DNA of 41,993 bases from Verrucomicrobiota bacterium (GCA_019241085.1 JAFAXH010000084.1:1-41993); one strand, 5' to 3'; positions 16,420 through 26,119 are shown, numbered from the stretch's first letter. Made by a program: numbers and translations. The notes: generated by a model from the sequence alone, not told the origin.

Positions 16420-17720
16420 GCATCTTCCGTTGCCGCGATGATCCGTCGATAAATTTCCGCGTTGCATCGTGCCATCTTCGCCCATTGAAACATCGCGCCC
16501 CGCCGGCGACAGCGCGCCTGCCGGGCCGACCACGCGTCTGGTTGTTGCGCGCGTTCCTCGAGCAGAGCGTTCACCCGTTGCACCCAGAAAGCAACATCGT
16601 CCACCGGCGCAAACTCAGCGGCATCTGCGCCGACTTCGCGCAAAACCGGCAGGTCGGAAGCGAGCACCGGCGTTCCGCAGGCGAGCGCCTCGATCACGGG
16701 CAGCCCGAAACCTTCGGCTGACGAAGGTTGCAACACCAAGCCTGCCCGCCGGTAAGCCGCGCCCAAAGCGATGGGCGAGAGGCGCGGGATTTCCAGGGTG
16801 GCGTCCGCGACCCCGAGTTCCGCGGCGAGCGTGGCTTGGGCTGGCGTGAAGGGATCGCCGACGCGCAGGAGCCGCGCGCCGGGGCGGGTTTGACGCACGC
16901 GGGCGAGCACGGCGAGCAATGTTTCCAGTCGCTTGCGGGCGATGTTACTGCCGACGTGGAGCAGATCGAATCCGCGGGAAACGTCCGTGCGCGAGGCGGG
17001 TCGCGCCTTGGCAACCGCCGCCGTGATCGCCTGGTCGAGCAGCCTTTCGCCCTCGACCGCGCAGGCTGGATTCAGCAACTCCGGTTGCACGCCATTGGGA
17101 GTGACCGAAAGCCGTTCCGCCGGCAACCAGCCGTGCGCCAGCACATCCGCGCGCGTGGCTTCGCTGACGCAGCAGACGTGCGCCGCCCGTTGCAAGCCAG
17201 CGAGGATGCGCGCCGTCATCAGCCGAAAAACCTTTCCGCGCCGCGGCGGCTGAGCCGGCTCCAGCACGCAGCGAAACGTATCCAGATCATGACATGTGAC
17301 GACGGTTCGTTCCGCGGGCAAGGCGTGGACGAGGTGCGCGTAGGAATGGTCCACGATGTGGAACAAATCGTAGCGTTGGCGCTGGGATTTTAAGAATCGC
17401 GGATAACGCAAAAATCGGTTCAAAACGCGCGGCAAAGGCGCCGGCGGCCGGCTTTCTCCAGCCCGTCGAAGCAGCCACATCGCCGGGCGCAACGTTTCCA
17501 CCCGCAACTCACGATCCTCGAAAACCTCGGTGCCGGCTGGCGGCAGGTGCCTCTGGAGTTGGTCGGCCACCAAGTCCATGCTCGGCCAGCCTTCCTCTTG
17601 AAAATCCGCGATGAGCGCCACGCGCAGTGGCAGCCCGTTGCACTTGCGGTCCGGTGCGAGTGCGAGCGGTCCGAGCTGGCTCGGTCGCAAGCTGACAGGA
17701 GCGGGTTCAAAGGTAGGCAT
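16416..17720 (-). CDS. Glycosyltransferase family 4
   Basis: A 434-residue GT4-type enzyme. Visible elements: [24 protein letters not shown] at the start of the acceptor domain, [64 protein letters not shown] (linker), [25 protein letters not shown] (donor domain), and [26 protein letters not shown] with the E-x7-E pair. The start ATG at 17720 has no strong ribosome site. Its stop overlaps the start of the next GT4 gene by 4 nt. The 117-nt gap to the gene upstream in the run holds no recognisable element. Donor and acceptor are unknown. Confidence 0.9.
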   Translation of the reverse strand: MPTFEPAPVSLRPSQLGPLALAPDRKCNGLPLRVALIADFQEEGWPSMDLVADQLQRHLPPAGTEVFEDRELRVETLRPAMWLLRRAGESRPPAPLPRVLNRFLRYPRFLKSQRQRYDLFHIVDHSYAHLVHALPAERTVVTCHDLDTFRCVLEPAQPPRRGKVFRLMTARILAGLQRAAHVCCVSEATRADVLAHGWLPAERLSVTPNGVQPELLNPACAVEGERLLDQAITAAVAKARPASRTDVSRGFDLLHVGSNIARKRLETLLAVLARVRQTRPGARLLRVGDPFTPAQATLAAELGVADATLEIPRLSPIALGAAYRRAGLVLQPSSAEGFGLPVIEALACGTPVLASDLPVLREVGADAAEFAPVDDVAFWVQRVNALLEERAQQPDAWSARQARCRRRGAMFQWAKMARCNAEIYRRIIAATEDA

Positions 17721-17838
17721 GGATTACGAACGAACTGGCGAGCGGGGGCGAAAAAATCGAGTGGGTGCGGGTGTTAAGAAAAGTGAATGCGCCGACCGTA
17801 ACGGAAAAGCCGGCGCTTGAAAGTGATTTCTTGGCGGG

Positions 17839-19137
17839 TCAGATCGGCGTCTGGCCGCCGCTGGGATGGGATGAATTGTCCGAGCGGGACGCGTCATTCT
17901 CCAGCGGATTTTCTTCCAGCAACTCGCGGTAGTCGCACTGGACAAAGTGCTTATTGTAAAAATTCCGGCCCCGCGTCGCAAGCGCCTCGCGTGCCTGCGA
18001 GTCTGCCAGCAACTGGCCGATCGTCTTCGCCCAAGCGTCGGCTGCGGCTTCATTTTTTTCATCGGTCGTGACCAAATGCACGGCGCCCGCTTCGCGCCAG
18101 AGCGTCAGTTCGGTCAGGTGGCCGGGATTGGAAATGATCGCGCGTCCGTGCGCGAGGCCGGCGAGCACGCTGGTGCGTCGGGTGGTGACGCCATCGGGAA
18201 AGGGTTGCAACAGAAGATCGCACGCGCTGAGAGCCATCGAAATCTGCGCGCCCTCCGCGCCGTCGAGAAAGTGCAGCCGCCCGGCCCAGTGGGGATGACT
18301 CGATGCGAGCCGCTGACAATACGCCTGACTGCCGCGCCCCAAAAGCAGCAGATAAACCTCGGGACGCGCGGCGCAGACCCGTTCCAGCACGGGAGTCAGC
18401 ATTCCGGTGATGACTTCACCAAAGGTGCCGAAATGTCCGAGCAACGTGGCGTTGCCCGAGCCGAGCGTCGCGCGATAAGCCGCCCGGCTTTCTGCCGAGC
18501 TTGCCACCACCGGCAAATCGAGCCGCAACGGCCGCCAGCGCACGGGCGTGCGGGCGAATTTGGCTTTCCCCCACAAGCGCAGCCAGGGCAGCACGCGCTT
18601 TTCCCAAGCCGGCGTGGAAAGCCAAACCCGCCGCGCGGCGAGCAACAGCACGAGCAGCATGGCCCGATGGACGGCCGCCGCCACGCGCTCGCGCAGTTTG
18701 CCTGACCAATCGACACCAGGCTCGTGGATGAAAACATCGACGTGGTCGCGCCGGAGCCACGCGCGCAGGAGCAGCCAGAGCGGCAGGAAAAGATTCAGCG
18801 AGTGCATCCCGTAGCCGTGCGGCACCCAATGGAGAAACAAACGGAGTCGCCGGCGTGGAGGGAAGCGTTCCGCGTCGAGGCCGCGGTGGAGTTGCCGGAT
18901 ACCGGCGAGGCCAAAATTGCCGCCGAGCCGATGCACCCGCACGCCGTCATCGTTTGTCTGGCCCGCCGGAGTTTTCGCGTCGCGCCCGGTCCAGACATGA
19001 ACTTCCCCGCCATTTTCAGCAAACTGCCGGGCGATGGCTCGCGCCACGTCGCCAACCCCGCCGCGCTGTGGAGGATATTCTGGAGAAAGAAAGTGCCAGG
19101 CAGCCTTTTCCGCGTTGCCGGGAGCGGCGGCATTCAC
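17839..19137 (-). CDS. Glycosyltransferase family 4
   Basis: A 432-residue GT4-type enzyme starting with GTG at 19137, which overlaps the upstream stop as GTGA. N-terminal FLSPEYPPQRGGVGDVARAIARQF is the classical GGV glycine loop. A hydrophobic stretch (LNLFLPLWLLLRAWLRRDHVDVFIHEPGVD, then AMLLVLLLAARRVWLS) suggests membrane association. The C-terminal half has LLGHFGTFGEVITGML, VYLLLLGRGSQAYCQRL and LLLQPFPDGVTTRRTSVLAGLAHGRAII, where a PDG-V-TTRR motif replaces the usual E-x7-E and is typical of a GT4 subgroup with an altered donor site. The acidic C-terminal tail of about 25 residues is not conserved-looking. Retaining transferase activity is likely; substrate unknown. Confidence 0.85.
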   Translation of the reverse strand: MNAAAPGNAEKAAWHFLSPEYPPQRGGVGDVARAIARQFAENGGEVHVWTGRDAKTPAGQTNDDGVRVHRLGGNFGLAGIRQLHRGLDAERFPPRRRLRLFLHWVPHGYGMHSLNLFLPLWLLLRAWLRRDHVDVFIHEPGVDWSGKLRERVAAAVHRAMLLVLLLAARRVWLSTPAWEKRVLPWLRLWGKAKFARTPVRWRPLRLDLPVVASSAESRAAYRATLGSGNATLLGHFGTFGEVITGMLTPVLERVCAARPEVYLLLLGRGSQAYCQRLASSHPHWAGRLHFLDGAEGAQISMALSACDLLLQPFPDGVTTRRTSVLAGLAHGRAIISNPGHLTELTLWREAGAVHLVTTDEKNEAAADAWAKTIGQLLADSQAREALATRGRNFYNKHFVQCDYRELLEENPLENDASRSDNSSHPSGGQTPI

Positions 19138-20015
19138 GGCTGGAGGAGCTTGGCGGCCGAGCGCCAGAGTTCGCGGCGCACTCGTCCGCGCAGGTCAGCG
19201 GGCGCCACGCGAAATGCCGCGGCCCGTTCCCGTCCATTGGCCCAAAAATTTGCGGCGACCATGAGTTGATAGGCGCCTTGCAACAGACTCCAGATCAACC
19301 CGTGCGCGCCGTGTCGCCAGGCGCCATCGTGGAAGTAGCGGTTGGTGAATTCCGACGCCGGCCGGCGGAGCAGCCACGGCCAGACGGGCGGATTGGTGCT
19401 CGCGCTCAAGCGGCGGGCATCGATCGCGCTGTAACGCGCCAATTTTTCAATGAACTTTTCCAAGTCCGGACCGTAGCCCGGATGTTCCAAAGCCAGAGCC
19501 GGCTCCGCGGGAAGCGGCACGAGGGCGCCGCCGGAGATCACGGGTGGTTCGTGAATCTCGCCGCTCCAATGGGCGGCTCCGCGCCGGAAAAATCGAGTCT
19601 GGTGGTCGGGCCAAAAGCCGTGTTCCAGCCAGACACCGAGAAACTCGTTGCGCCGCGGCAGCGCGTAGGCGGCGACCGTGGCGGCATGGGAATCGTAAGC
19701 CAATTCCCGCAGCCGCGCGGCGAGGGTGGCGGGCACGCGTTCGTCGGCATCCACGAGCAGCAGCCAGTCACCCGCGCATTTTTCAAGGGCGAGATTGCGC
19801 ACTTGCTCGACGAAGGGTGCGACCGGCATGTCGAGCAGATGCGCGCCGGCAGACCGGGCAATCTCGCGGGTGGCATCCGTGCTGGCCATGTCAGCCACGA
19901 TGATTTCGTCGGCCCAGCGCAAGCTTTCAAGACAACCGGGCAGCCAGCGTTCTTCGTTGCGCGTGTGGACGAGCGCGGAAATTCGGACAGATGATGCAGG
20001 CGGGTGCTGGCTCAC
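19134..20015 (-). CDS. Glycosyltransferase family 2 (WaaE/KdtX-like)
   Basis: A 293-residue inverting GT-A enzyme with a GTG start at 20015. The N-terminal pattern ISALVHTRNEERWLPGCLESLRWADEIIVADMASTDATREIARSAG is that of the LPS core beta-glucosyltransferase WaaE group. LLLVDADERVPATLAARL carries the DxD metal site, and RRNEFLGVWLEHGFWPDHQTRFFRRGAAHW ... IHEP completes the family signature. The C-terminal helical part ends in an amphipathic region (GAYQLMVAANFWANGRERAAAF). Its stop overlaps the GTG start of the next gene. Substrate not known; the family typically adds glucose or a related hexose to a lipid-linked core. Confidence 0.9.
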   Translation of the reverse strand: MSQHPPASSVRISALVHTRNEERWLPGCLESLRWADEIIVADMASTDATREIARSAGAHLLDMPVAPFVEQVRNLALEKCAGDWLLLVDADERVPATLAARLRELAYDSHAATVAAYALPRRNEFLGVWLEHGFWPDHQTRFFRRGAAHWSGEIHEPPVISGGALVPLPAEPALALEHPGYGPDLEKFIEKLARYSAIDARRLSASTNPPVWPWLLRRPASEFTNRYFHDGAWRHGAHGLIWSLLQGAYQLMVAANFWANGRERAAAFRVAPADLRGRVRRELWRSAAKLLQP

Positions 20016-20055
20016 GGCGCGGATTTGAGAGACGATACAACGGCGGCCCGTGGCG

Positions 20056-20589
20056 TCATTTTACGACCTCCAACTCGAACCCGAGAAACCACGCGGGAAA
20101 CATCCACGCCCAGCGCCGCTCGTATTCCGCAGAATAACGGTTGGCCAGGCGCCAGACGAGTTTATTGACCAGCGTGGGATGGAAAATCAAGCGCGTGGAG
20201 CGGCGGCGGAAACGGCGCGTGCTGTAAAAAGCGAACTCGTTGTCGCCCGTGAAGTAGTTAAAAGACCGCCAGCCAAAATAATGCCGGTGCGTCGGATCGG
20301 TGAAAGCATTGGCGCAGGAAAAATGCGGCACCGTCACGGTGAGCAACGCGCCAGAACGGCAGACGCGGTGAATGTCCTCCATCGTGGCCACGAGATCATC
20401 GAGGTGTTCCAGCACGTCGTAGGCAAAAACGGCATCGAAGTGATCGTCCGGCAACGGCCACGGATGCGCGTCGAGATCGAGCACCAGGTCCGGATTCACC
20501 GCGGCGACACAGTCCACGTTCAGCGCGTCCGGCAAACGTTTTTCCCCGCAGCCCAGGTGGAGCACGGAGGGAAGGTTGGCGGCGATCAT
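20056..20589 (-). CDS. SAM-dependent methyltransferase (class I)
   Basis: A 177-residue class I methyltransferase. The ATG at 20589 is chosen because it directly precedes the SAM-binding strand VLHLGCGEKRLPDALNVD; an upstream in-frame start would add 27 unlikely residues. Motif II/III follow as DLVLDLDAHPWPLPDDHFDAVFAYDVLEHLDDLVATMEDIHRVCRSGALLTVTVPHF. The FTDPTHRHYFGWRSFNYF segment is shared by methyltransferases found in polysaccharide loci. It probably methylates a glycan residue or a carrier-linked intermediate, inferred from its place between two methyltransferase/glycosyltransferase genes. It sits 40 nt upstream of the GT2 gene. Confidence 0.85.
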   Translation of the reverse strand: MIAANLPSVLHLGCGEKRLPDALNVDCVAAVNPDLVLDLDAHPWPLPDDHFDAVFAYDVLEHLDDLVATMEDIHRVCRSGALLTVTVPHFSCANAFTDPTHRHYFGWRSFNYFTGDNEFAFYSTRRFRRRSTRLIFHPTLVNKLVWRLANRYSAEYERRWAWMFPAWFLGFELEVVK

Positions 20590-20680
20590 CGGCAGGAAAA
20601 ATTGAGTTGGCGCGAAGGCTAGAGCAGGAGCAGGGCGTCGGCAAAAAACGTTCTTTTTTCCAACTGCCATCGCCGGTCAG

Positions 20681-21514
20681 CTAGTCGGATCGGCGTGGGA
20701 AAAAACGCCGGCGCAACGCGCGGCTGATCAGCACGGGAACCCGCGCGATTGTCCCGCGCAGCGAGCTGAGCTGGTGCAAGGTTTGCAGGTATAATTCCGG
20801 ATGCACCGCGGTGGCCAGCGACACTCCCGGTGGCGCGGCAGCCGCCAGCCGCGCGCCGACTCCGGGAGCAAGCTGCGCGTCGCTTTTGACAAAAACGAAC
20901 AGGTTTTGCGCGTAGCAAAACGCGACCTCCGGATCGGCCCACACGCGCGGCCGCACGAGATCGTGGGCGTGAAAGCCGTGGGCGCGAAATTGTTCGATCC
21001 AATAATCTTGAAACCGTTCGTTGATGTGCTCAAAACCTCCCTGGCCGGGAATGGCGGCGGAAAAAACAATGACTGGCGACAAGGCGCAGAGCGACGCGAC
21101 GAGGCGTTCCGCGCTTTCGGAACGCAGGTGCTCGGCGACTTCGAGACAGAGCGCGAGGTCGAAAGGACCGGTCACTGGCAGAGCCTTGTTCAAGTCGCAA
21201 ACGGTGAACGCCTGCGGCGGGATTTGCAGGCGCTCGCGCGGCACCCATGCGCCGTCCAGTCCGCAAATTTCCGCCGCGCCGAGTCGATGAAATTCGCGCA
21301 GCCAAAATCCTAAACCGCAGCCGACATCGATCACACGCTGCGGCGCGAAAATCTCGTAGAGCAGCGGCGCGATCCGTCTGGGCGACCGCGCCGCCGTCTC
21401 GTCCTGCAACTCGCTGGGAGCGTCGTAATGATAGCCGCGAGCGTGCTGCCCGGGCTGCGGCGCCTCGTGGGTTTTGGCGACGTCCTGGGGACGCGGGGTT
21501 TGCAGATGTGACAT
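20681..21514 (-). CDS. SAM-dependent methyltransferase
   Basis: A 277-residue class I methyltransferase. The ATG at 21514 is used; 26 upstream residues to 21592 are antisense to the divergent gene's leader. GYHYDAPSELQDETAARSPRRIAPLLYEIFAPQRVIDVGCGLGFWLREFHRLGAAEICGLDG shows the SAM site (DVGCGLGFW), then FDLALCLEVAEHLRSESAERLVASLCALSPVIVFSAAIPGQGGFEHINERFQDYWIEQF. This G-x-x-H-x-N-E-x-x-x-x-Y-W arrangement is common in polysaccharide-cluster methyltransferases. The C-terminal 60 residues are basic. First gene of the minus-strand run that continues to 15157, divergent from the unrecognised gene at 21621. Confidence 0.86.
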   Translation of the reverse strand: MSHLQTPRPQDVAKTHEAPQPGQHARGYHYDAPSELQDETAARSPRRIAPLLYEIFAPQRVIDVGCGLGFWLREFHRLGAAEICGLDGAWVPRERLQIPPQAFTVCDLNKALPVTGPFDLALCLEVAEHLRSESAERLVASLCALSPVIVFSAAIPGQGGFEHINERFQDYWIEQFRAHGFHAHDLVRPRVWADPEVAFCYAQNLFVFVKSDAQLAPGVGARLAAAAPPGVSLATAVHPELYLQTLHQLSSLRGTIARVPVLISRALRRRFFPRRSD

Positions 21515-21620
21515 AGATGAGTCAAATGGACGGGCCGGTGCCGCGTCTTGGAAAAGCAGGGTAGGGTGCGATAATGGCGTCCGCAAAACCATTCTGTTGC
21601 CCGTTGCGACGCTTCAACCG

Positions 21621-22985
21621 ATGATTTCTGCCTCCCCGCCGTTCCCCGAGCTGCCGCCACTGGGGCATCGCGGGAAAGAGTTTTCGCCGCAGCGCATCGT
21701 GCTCGCCGGCTGGCGCTGGCTGGCGGAATACGTGGAACCCCAATCGGGCGACTCGCTGTGGGCCGACTTGCCGACGAGCCACGGGCTTTACCTGCCTTTG
21801 CGCTACGATCCGCAAACGAGGGAAACGCTGGGCGACACCTCGCTCGCATGGTGGGCGGAGCCATTGGTGCGCGCGTTCCAGGAGCCGCGCCGGCGTGACG
21901 TGATCCCGCGCGTGGAGCGCCGGCGCGCGGCTGAACGCTGGCTGGTGTTGAACACGCTCGATTTCATCTGGGGCCACAGCTTGTTAATCTTGCTGAATGC
22001 GCAGCATTACCTCGAACGTTATCCCGATCACGGACTGATCGTCGTCTGCACACCGGCGTTGCGGCCATTCGTGCCGGAGGGGACAGCCGAAGTCTGGGAA
22101 CTCCCGGTGACTTCGCCGCAGGAGACCCTCGCCTGGCACGAACCGTTGGCCGAATTATTCGCGGCGCGCGCCGCGTCCGCGCCAACCTGGGTCGCCAGGA
22201 CGGTGAGCCATCCGGAACCCGGCCGGTATTCACCAGCGCGCTTTGGACTGGCAGTGGGTCACGGGTCCGAGGCACGAGAAGAATCGCCGTGGATTATTTT
22301 TAATTTTCGCGGCGACCGTTGCTGGGGCGGATCGGTCGCGAACGAACGCCGCCGGCTCGCGCGCTTGGGCGAGCACCTGCGCCGGTTGTGGCCGCGGGCG
22401 CGGCTGGAAATTCACGGCTTCGCCACACTGCCGCAGCCCGTGCATAACTGGCTCGACCGCACCCGACGAGCGGACGGCAATGATGCTGGCGGCCAGGATT
22501 ACAACGCGCGCTGGACGGAGGAACTGCGCACCGCCGATCTTGCCCTCGGCGCCTATGGCTCCGGCATGCTCCGGCCCACCGCGGTTTGCCCGGCGGTGAT
22601 CGCCTTGGTGCCGCTCGACAAACAGCCTTACGCCTTTCAAGAATGCCTGTTCCACGACGCGCAATCGGCAAATTTGCGCGCGCAATTCTGGCGGCTGCGC
22701 TTTCTTTACGGCAACAGCACGCTGAGCGACATCGCGCCGCGCCAGGTGGCGCACCTCGTCAACACGCTCTTGACGATGGAGCGCTGCTTCCAACTTTTCC
22801 AGGGCGCTGCGTTTGCCGACCCGGAACCGACGCCGGAACAGCAAGCGCGGATCGCAAAAATTTTCTCCCAGGAAGTTGCCGCCGACACGCGCCGCTGGCA
22901 CGCCAACGCGGCGGCGTTGGATCGCTTGTCCTTGGCCAGCCGGCTTTGGCAATGGCTGCGGCGGCAGGCGAGCGAACGCGATTGA
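21621..22985 (+). CDS. Unrecognised 454-residue protein in the glycan locus
   Basis: I do not recognise the family. The ATG at 21621 is the first that gives a start outside the divergent promoter region. The protein is soluble, without signal peptide or membrane segments. Notable stretches are the N-terminal WADLPTSHGLYLPLRYDP, an alpha/beta middle (LLILLNAQHYLERYPDHGLIVVCTPALRPFVPEG), PWIIFNFRGDRCWGG followed by RRLARLGEHLRRLWPRARLEIHG, and a C-terminal DLALGAYGSGMLRPTAVCPAVIALVPL. Two Rossmann-like halves with a nucleotide-type loop in the second would fit a GT-B glycosyltransferase of an undescribed type, but this is inference. It ends 17 nt from the convergent ABC gene and lies inside a cluster of transferase genes. 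Confidence 0.7.
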   Translation: MISASPPFPELPPLGHRGKEFSPQRIVLAGWRWLAEYVEPQSGDSLWADLPTSHGLYLPLRYDPQTRETLGDTSLAWWAEPLVRAFQEPRRRDVIPRVERRRAAERWLVLNTLDFIWGHSLLILLNAQHYLERYPDHGLIVVCTPALRPFVPEGTAEVWELPVTSPQETLAWHEPLAELFAARAASAPTWVARTVSHPEPGRYSPARFGLAVGHGSEAREESPWIIFNFRGDRCWGGSVANERRRLARLGEHLRRLWPRARLEIHGFATLPQPVHNWLDRTRRADGNDAGGQDYNARWTEELRTADLALGAYGSGMLRPTAVCPAVIALVPLDKQPYAFQECLFHDAQSANLRAQFWRLRFLYGNSTLSDIAPRQVAHLVNTLLTMERCFQLFQGAAFADPEPTPEQQARIAKIFSQEVAADTRRWHANAAALDRLSLASRLWQWLRRQASERD

Positions 22986-23002
22986 AAAATTCGGCGCGTG
23001 GG

Positions 23003-24832
23003 TCATCTCACCGCCGACGCCAGGAACGCGCCGAACACGCCGTTTGGCCGCGTTTCCAACTCCGCCCAGGTGCCGCGCTCGACGACGCGACCGGCTGCCA
23101 TGACCACAATCTCGTCGGCGTGGCGGATCGTGGACAGCCGGTGCGCGATGACGAGCACCGTGCGGCCTTCGCGCGCGCGGTTGAGCGCGGCCTGCACCTC
23201 GGCTTCGGAGACGCTGTCGAGCGCGCTCGTCGCTTCATCGAGGATCAGGATTTGTGGGTTGCGCACGAGCGCCCGCGCGATGGCGAGCCGCTGCCGCTGC
23301 CCACCGGAAAGCTGCGCGCCGCGCTCGCCTACGACGGTGTCCAACCCTTGCGGCAAGTCGCGCACCACGCCTTCGAGAAAGGCGTCACGCACCGCGCGGG
23401 CGAGATTCTCCGGCGTCGCTTCCGGACAGCCGTAAGCGATGTTGGCGCGTAGGGTGTCATGAAATAAAAACGCCTCCTGCTCGACCACCGCAACCGCTTG
23501 GTGCCAGCTCGCGGGCGCGAACGTTCGGATGTCCTCGCCATCGACCGTGATCGCGCCGCGCGTCGGTTGCCGCAAACGCAGGAGCAGCGCGGCAACCGTG
23601 GTTTTTCCCGCGCCAGACGCGCCCGCGAGCGCGACCGTTTTGCCGGCGGGAATTTCCAAGGAAACATCGTCCAGCGCCGCGCGGCCGTTGGCGTAATGAA
23701 ACGACACATTTTCAAACCGGATCGCGTCGCGCACGCCGGCAAATGGGCGTTCGCCGAAAGGCCGCGCCGGATAAAGCGGCAGCTCGAGCCATTGCTGGAT
23801 GTCGAACACGCCGCCGGCCATGAAGGCGAGGTGTCCTTGGAAAGTATAGAGCTGGTTGAGCAATGGCAGCAGCCGCAGCAGCACGAAGCCGAACGTCAGC
23901 AGATACGGCGGCGGCAGCCGGCCCGTGCGCACGAGCAGCAAGTAGCCGACGCCGACGATGATAATGGCGCCTGTGACCGCCACGATTTCCACCAGTGGCG
24001 CCAGCAGCGAACTCGCCCGCGCGCCCGCCGCCTCGGTGTCCGCGTGGGCGGTATTGGCGGCGTGGAACCTCGCCAGCTCGCGGCTTTGGCTGTGTGTCGT
24101 GCGGATCACGCGCACGCCGGCGAAGGACTCAGTCAAGCGCGCAGCGAGCGCCCGATTCAACTCAGCCATCGCCGCGCCGCCGCGCGCCAGCCGTGTGTAA
24201 AGAAACGAAACCGCGCCGCCGATCAGGGCGCCCAACGCCACGGTGAGCAGCGTGAGCTGCCATGAGATCAGCAGCAGCGCGCCGAGGTAGAACAACGCAA
24301 AACTGGCGCGTTGGGCGAATTGGAAAAGCGCCTCGAACGTTCCCGTCACGCGGATCGTTTCCGCCAGGAAAACGCTCGTCAGCTCGCCTGCGGTGCGTTG
24401 TTCAAACATGCCCAGCTCGGTGCCGTGCATGCGGCGAAACAGCGCGTCGCGAAGATTTACCTGGATGTCGCGCTTGATGTGCGCGGCGAGCCGGCTGCTC
24501 GCGTAGAGCGTCGCGTTTTTCGCCACCACCGCGAGCAGCACCAGGCCGCAGAGCAGGAGCAGATAGAACGGGAGCGTTTTTCCCGGCAATGCTTCCTGCA
24601 ACCACCGCATCGGCCGTCCACCCGTGACCGCAGCGGCGTTTCCCGAATTTCCTCCGGCGACTACGATGCTGAGCAACGGCATGAGCAGGCCGACGCCGAT
24701 GCTCTCAAACAACGTTGTCACCACGAGTCCGCCGAGCGCGACGGCGAGCCGCGCGCGGCCCACGCCGAGGTGCGGACGCATCCGCCAGAGCGCGCGCAAC
24801 AGCGCGGGCAGATTGGGAAAAAGGAACTTCAA
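23003..24832 (-). CDS. ABC exporter with fused permease and ATPase (MsbA/PglK-like flippase candidate)
   Basis: A 609-residue half-transporter. Residues about 25-345 contain six membrane helices (VALGGLVVTTLFESIGVGLLMPLLSIVV; FYLLLLCGLVLLAVVAKNATLY; ASFALFYLGALLLISW; LTVALGALIGGAVSFLY; LVEIVAVTGAIIIVGVGYLLL; YLLTFGFVLLRLLPLL). The ATPase has Walker A GASGAGKTT (404-412), the Q-loop in VVEQEAFLF, signature LSGGQRQRL, Walker B ILILDEATSALDS and the H-loop AHRLST, all intact. The start is a TTG at 24832. A dimer would export or flip a lipid-linked glycan across the inner membrane. No Wzx flippase is seen in the locus, so this is the best flippase candidate. Confidence 0.9.
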   Translation of the reverse strand: MKFLFPNLPALLRALWRMRPHLGVGRARLAVALGGLVVTTLFESIGVGLLMPLLSIVVAGGNSGNAAAVTGGRPMRWLQEALPGKTLPFYLLLLCGLVLLAVVAKNATLYASSRLAAHIKRDIQVNLRDALFRRMHGTELGMFEQRTAGELTSVFLAETIRVTGTFEALFQFAQRASFALFYLGALLLISWQLTLLTVALGALIGGAVSFLYTRLARGGAAMAELNRALAARLTESFAGVRVIRTTHSQSRELARFHAANTAHADTEAAGARASSLLAPLVEIVAVTGAIIIVGVGYLLLVRTGRLPPPYLLTFGFVLLRLLPLLNQLYTFQGHLAFMAGGVFDIQQWLELPLYPARPFGERPFAGVRDAIRFENVSFHYANGRAALDDVSLEIPAGKTVALAGASGAGKTTVAALLLRLRQPTRGAITVDGEDIRTFAPASWHQAVAVVEQEAFLFHDTLRANIAYGCPEATPENLARAVRDAFLEGVVRDLPQGLDTVVGERGAQLSGGQRQRLAIARALVRNPQILILDEATSALDSVSEAEVQAALNRAREGRTVLVIAHRLSTIRHADEIVVMAAGRVVERGTWAELETRPNGVFGAFLASAVR

Positions 24833-24916
24833 GGCACGAGGCAGACGCGGGGTTTGCTTTCGCCGTCGGCGCGTTGCATAACTGCCGCGCGCCGCCCCCG
24901 CAAGTGGGAAACTGCC

Positions 24917-26119
24917 ATGCCGCCGTCCGCTCCAGCGTCCACCGCCGACCCGCGCCGCCTGCGCCTGCTTTTCGTCGTGGAAAGCGGCACCGACGTGCGG
25001 CTGGTCGATGGCTTGGCGCAGAGGTTCACGCTGCGGTTGCTGGCACGGACGATTGGCGGCGGCGGACGCGAGGTCAGCCAGGCGCCGGCGAAACCCGTGG
25101 ATATGGAACGTGGCCCCCGGTCGCGTTGGCGGTTTGCTGCGTTGGTTATCCGGCGACTCTGGAACTGGCGTGCCCAGGAGCGGCCCGATTTGGTTTTAAC
25201 CCAAGGCTATGGTGTCGCGGCGCTGGCGTGTCAGTTGGCGCGGCGTTTTTTGGGCGGGCCGCCGGTGGTGTTGCTCGTGTGCAGTCCGGTGGAGGAATAC
25301 TACCGTTGCCGGCGGGACCAGCCGACGGTGGGCGGCAGTCGGTATCGCGCGCTGGAATTTTTTGGCTTGCGCGCCCTGGCGAAACTCAATGCGTGGCTCG
25401 GCGGCGATTGCGTGGTGCTGAGCGCGCACCTCGCTGGGGTCGTGCGGTCCCACGGCGGGAGCAGACGCAGGTCGCTGCACGAGATTCCGCTGTATGGCGT
25501 GGACACGACGATTTTTCATCCACCGGCCGGCGACGAAACGAAGACAGCGCGGAAGGCGGCGCGCGGTTTGCCGGCGACAGGTGCGGTGATCTTTTTCAGC
25601 AGCCGCATCGCGCCCGAAAAAGACGCCGAGACGCTCCTGCGCGCGTTCGCCGCGCGAATTCAGGCCGGCGATGACCTTTGGCTGTTGCACCGCAGCGGCG
25701 GCTGGCGCGAATTTCTGCGCGCCGCCGAAACTGCCGGCGTCGCGGCGCGGGTCATTGCCACCGACGCGGTTTTTCCCGGTGCGGAACTGGCCGCGGATTA
25801 CCGCGCGTGTGATCTCGTCGTGCAGGCCAGCCGCGCGGAAGGACTCGGATTTTCCGTGCTCGAAGCGTTCGCGTGCGCGGTGCCTGTGGTCGCCACGGCA
25901 GTCGGCGGCTTGCGCGAAACCGTGCGCGATGGCGGCACGGGCTGGACCTATCCGCCCGGCGATGCCACCGCGCTCGCGACGGCGCTGGAGGCGGCGCTGA
26001 GCGATCCTGCCGAGGCGGCACGCCGGGCGGAAAATGGCCGGCGCATGGTCGCGGAAAAATACGCCGCGGAGCGAGTGTTTGCGGATTTCGCCGAACTGGC
26101 GGCCAAGCTGGCGCGCTAA
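24917..26119 (+). CDS. Glycosyltransferase family 4
   Basis: A 400-residue GT4-type enzyme, the only transferase here on the plus strand besides the family 9 gene. The ATG at 24917 is chosen; the open frame upstream to 24311 is antisense to the ABC gene. Features: RLRLLFVVESGTDVRLVDGL, RPDLVLTQGYGVAALACQLARRF, VVLLVCSPVEEYYRCRRDQ, LNAWLGGDCVVLSAHLAGVV, YGVDTTIFHPP (linker), VIFFSSRIAPEKDAETLLRAF (R-x-x-x-E-K-D donor loop) and VQASRAEGLGFSVLEAFACAVPVVAT (E-x7-E). Its stop overlaps the stop of the convergent GT4 gene by 3 nt. Donor and acceptor unknown. Confidence 0.9.
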   Translation: MPPSAPASTADPRRLRLLFVVESGTDVRLVDGLAQRFTLRLLARTIGGGGREVSQAPAKPVDMERGPRSRWRFAALVIRRLWNWRAQERPDLVLTQGYGVAALACQLARRFLGGPPVVLLVCSPVEEYYRCRRDQPTVGGSRYRALEFFGLRALAKLNAWLGGDCVVLSAHLAGVVRSHGGSRRRSLHEIPLYGVDTTIFHPPAGDETKTARKAARGLPATGAVIFFSSRIAPEKDAETLLRAFAARIQAGDDLWLLHRSGGWREFLRAAETAGVAARVIATDAVFPGAELAADYRACDLVVQASRAEGLGFSVLEAFACAVPVVATAVGGLRETVRDGGTGWTYPPGDATALATALEAALSDPAEAARRAENGRRMVAEKYAAERVFADFAELAAKLAR

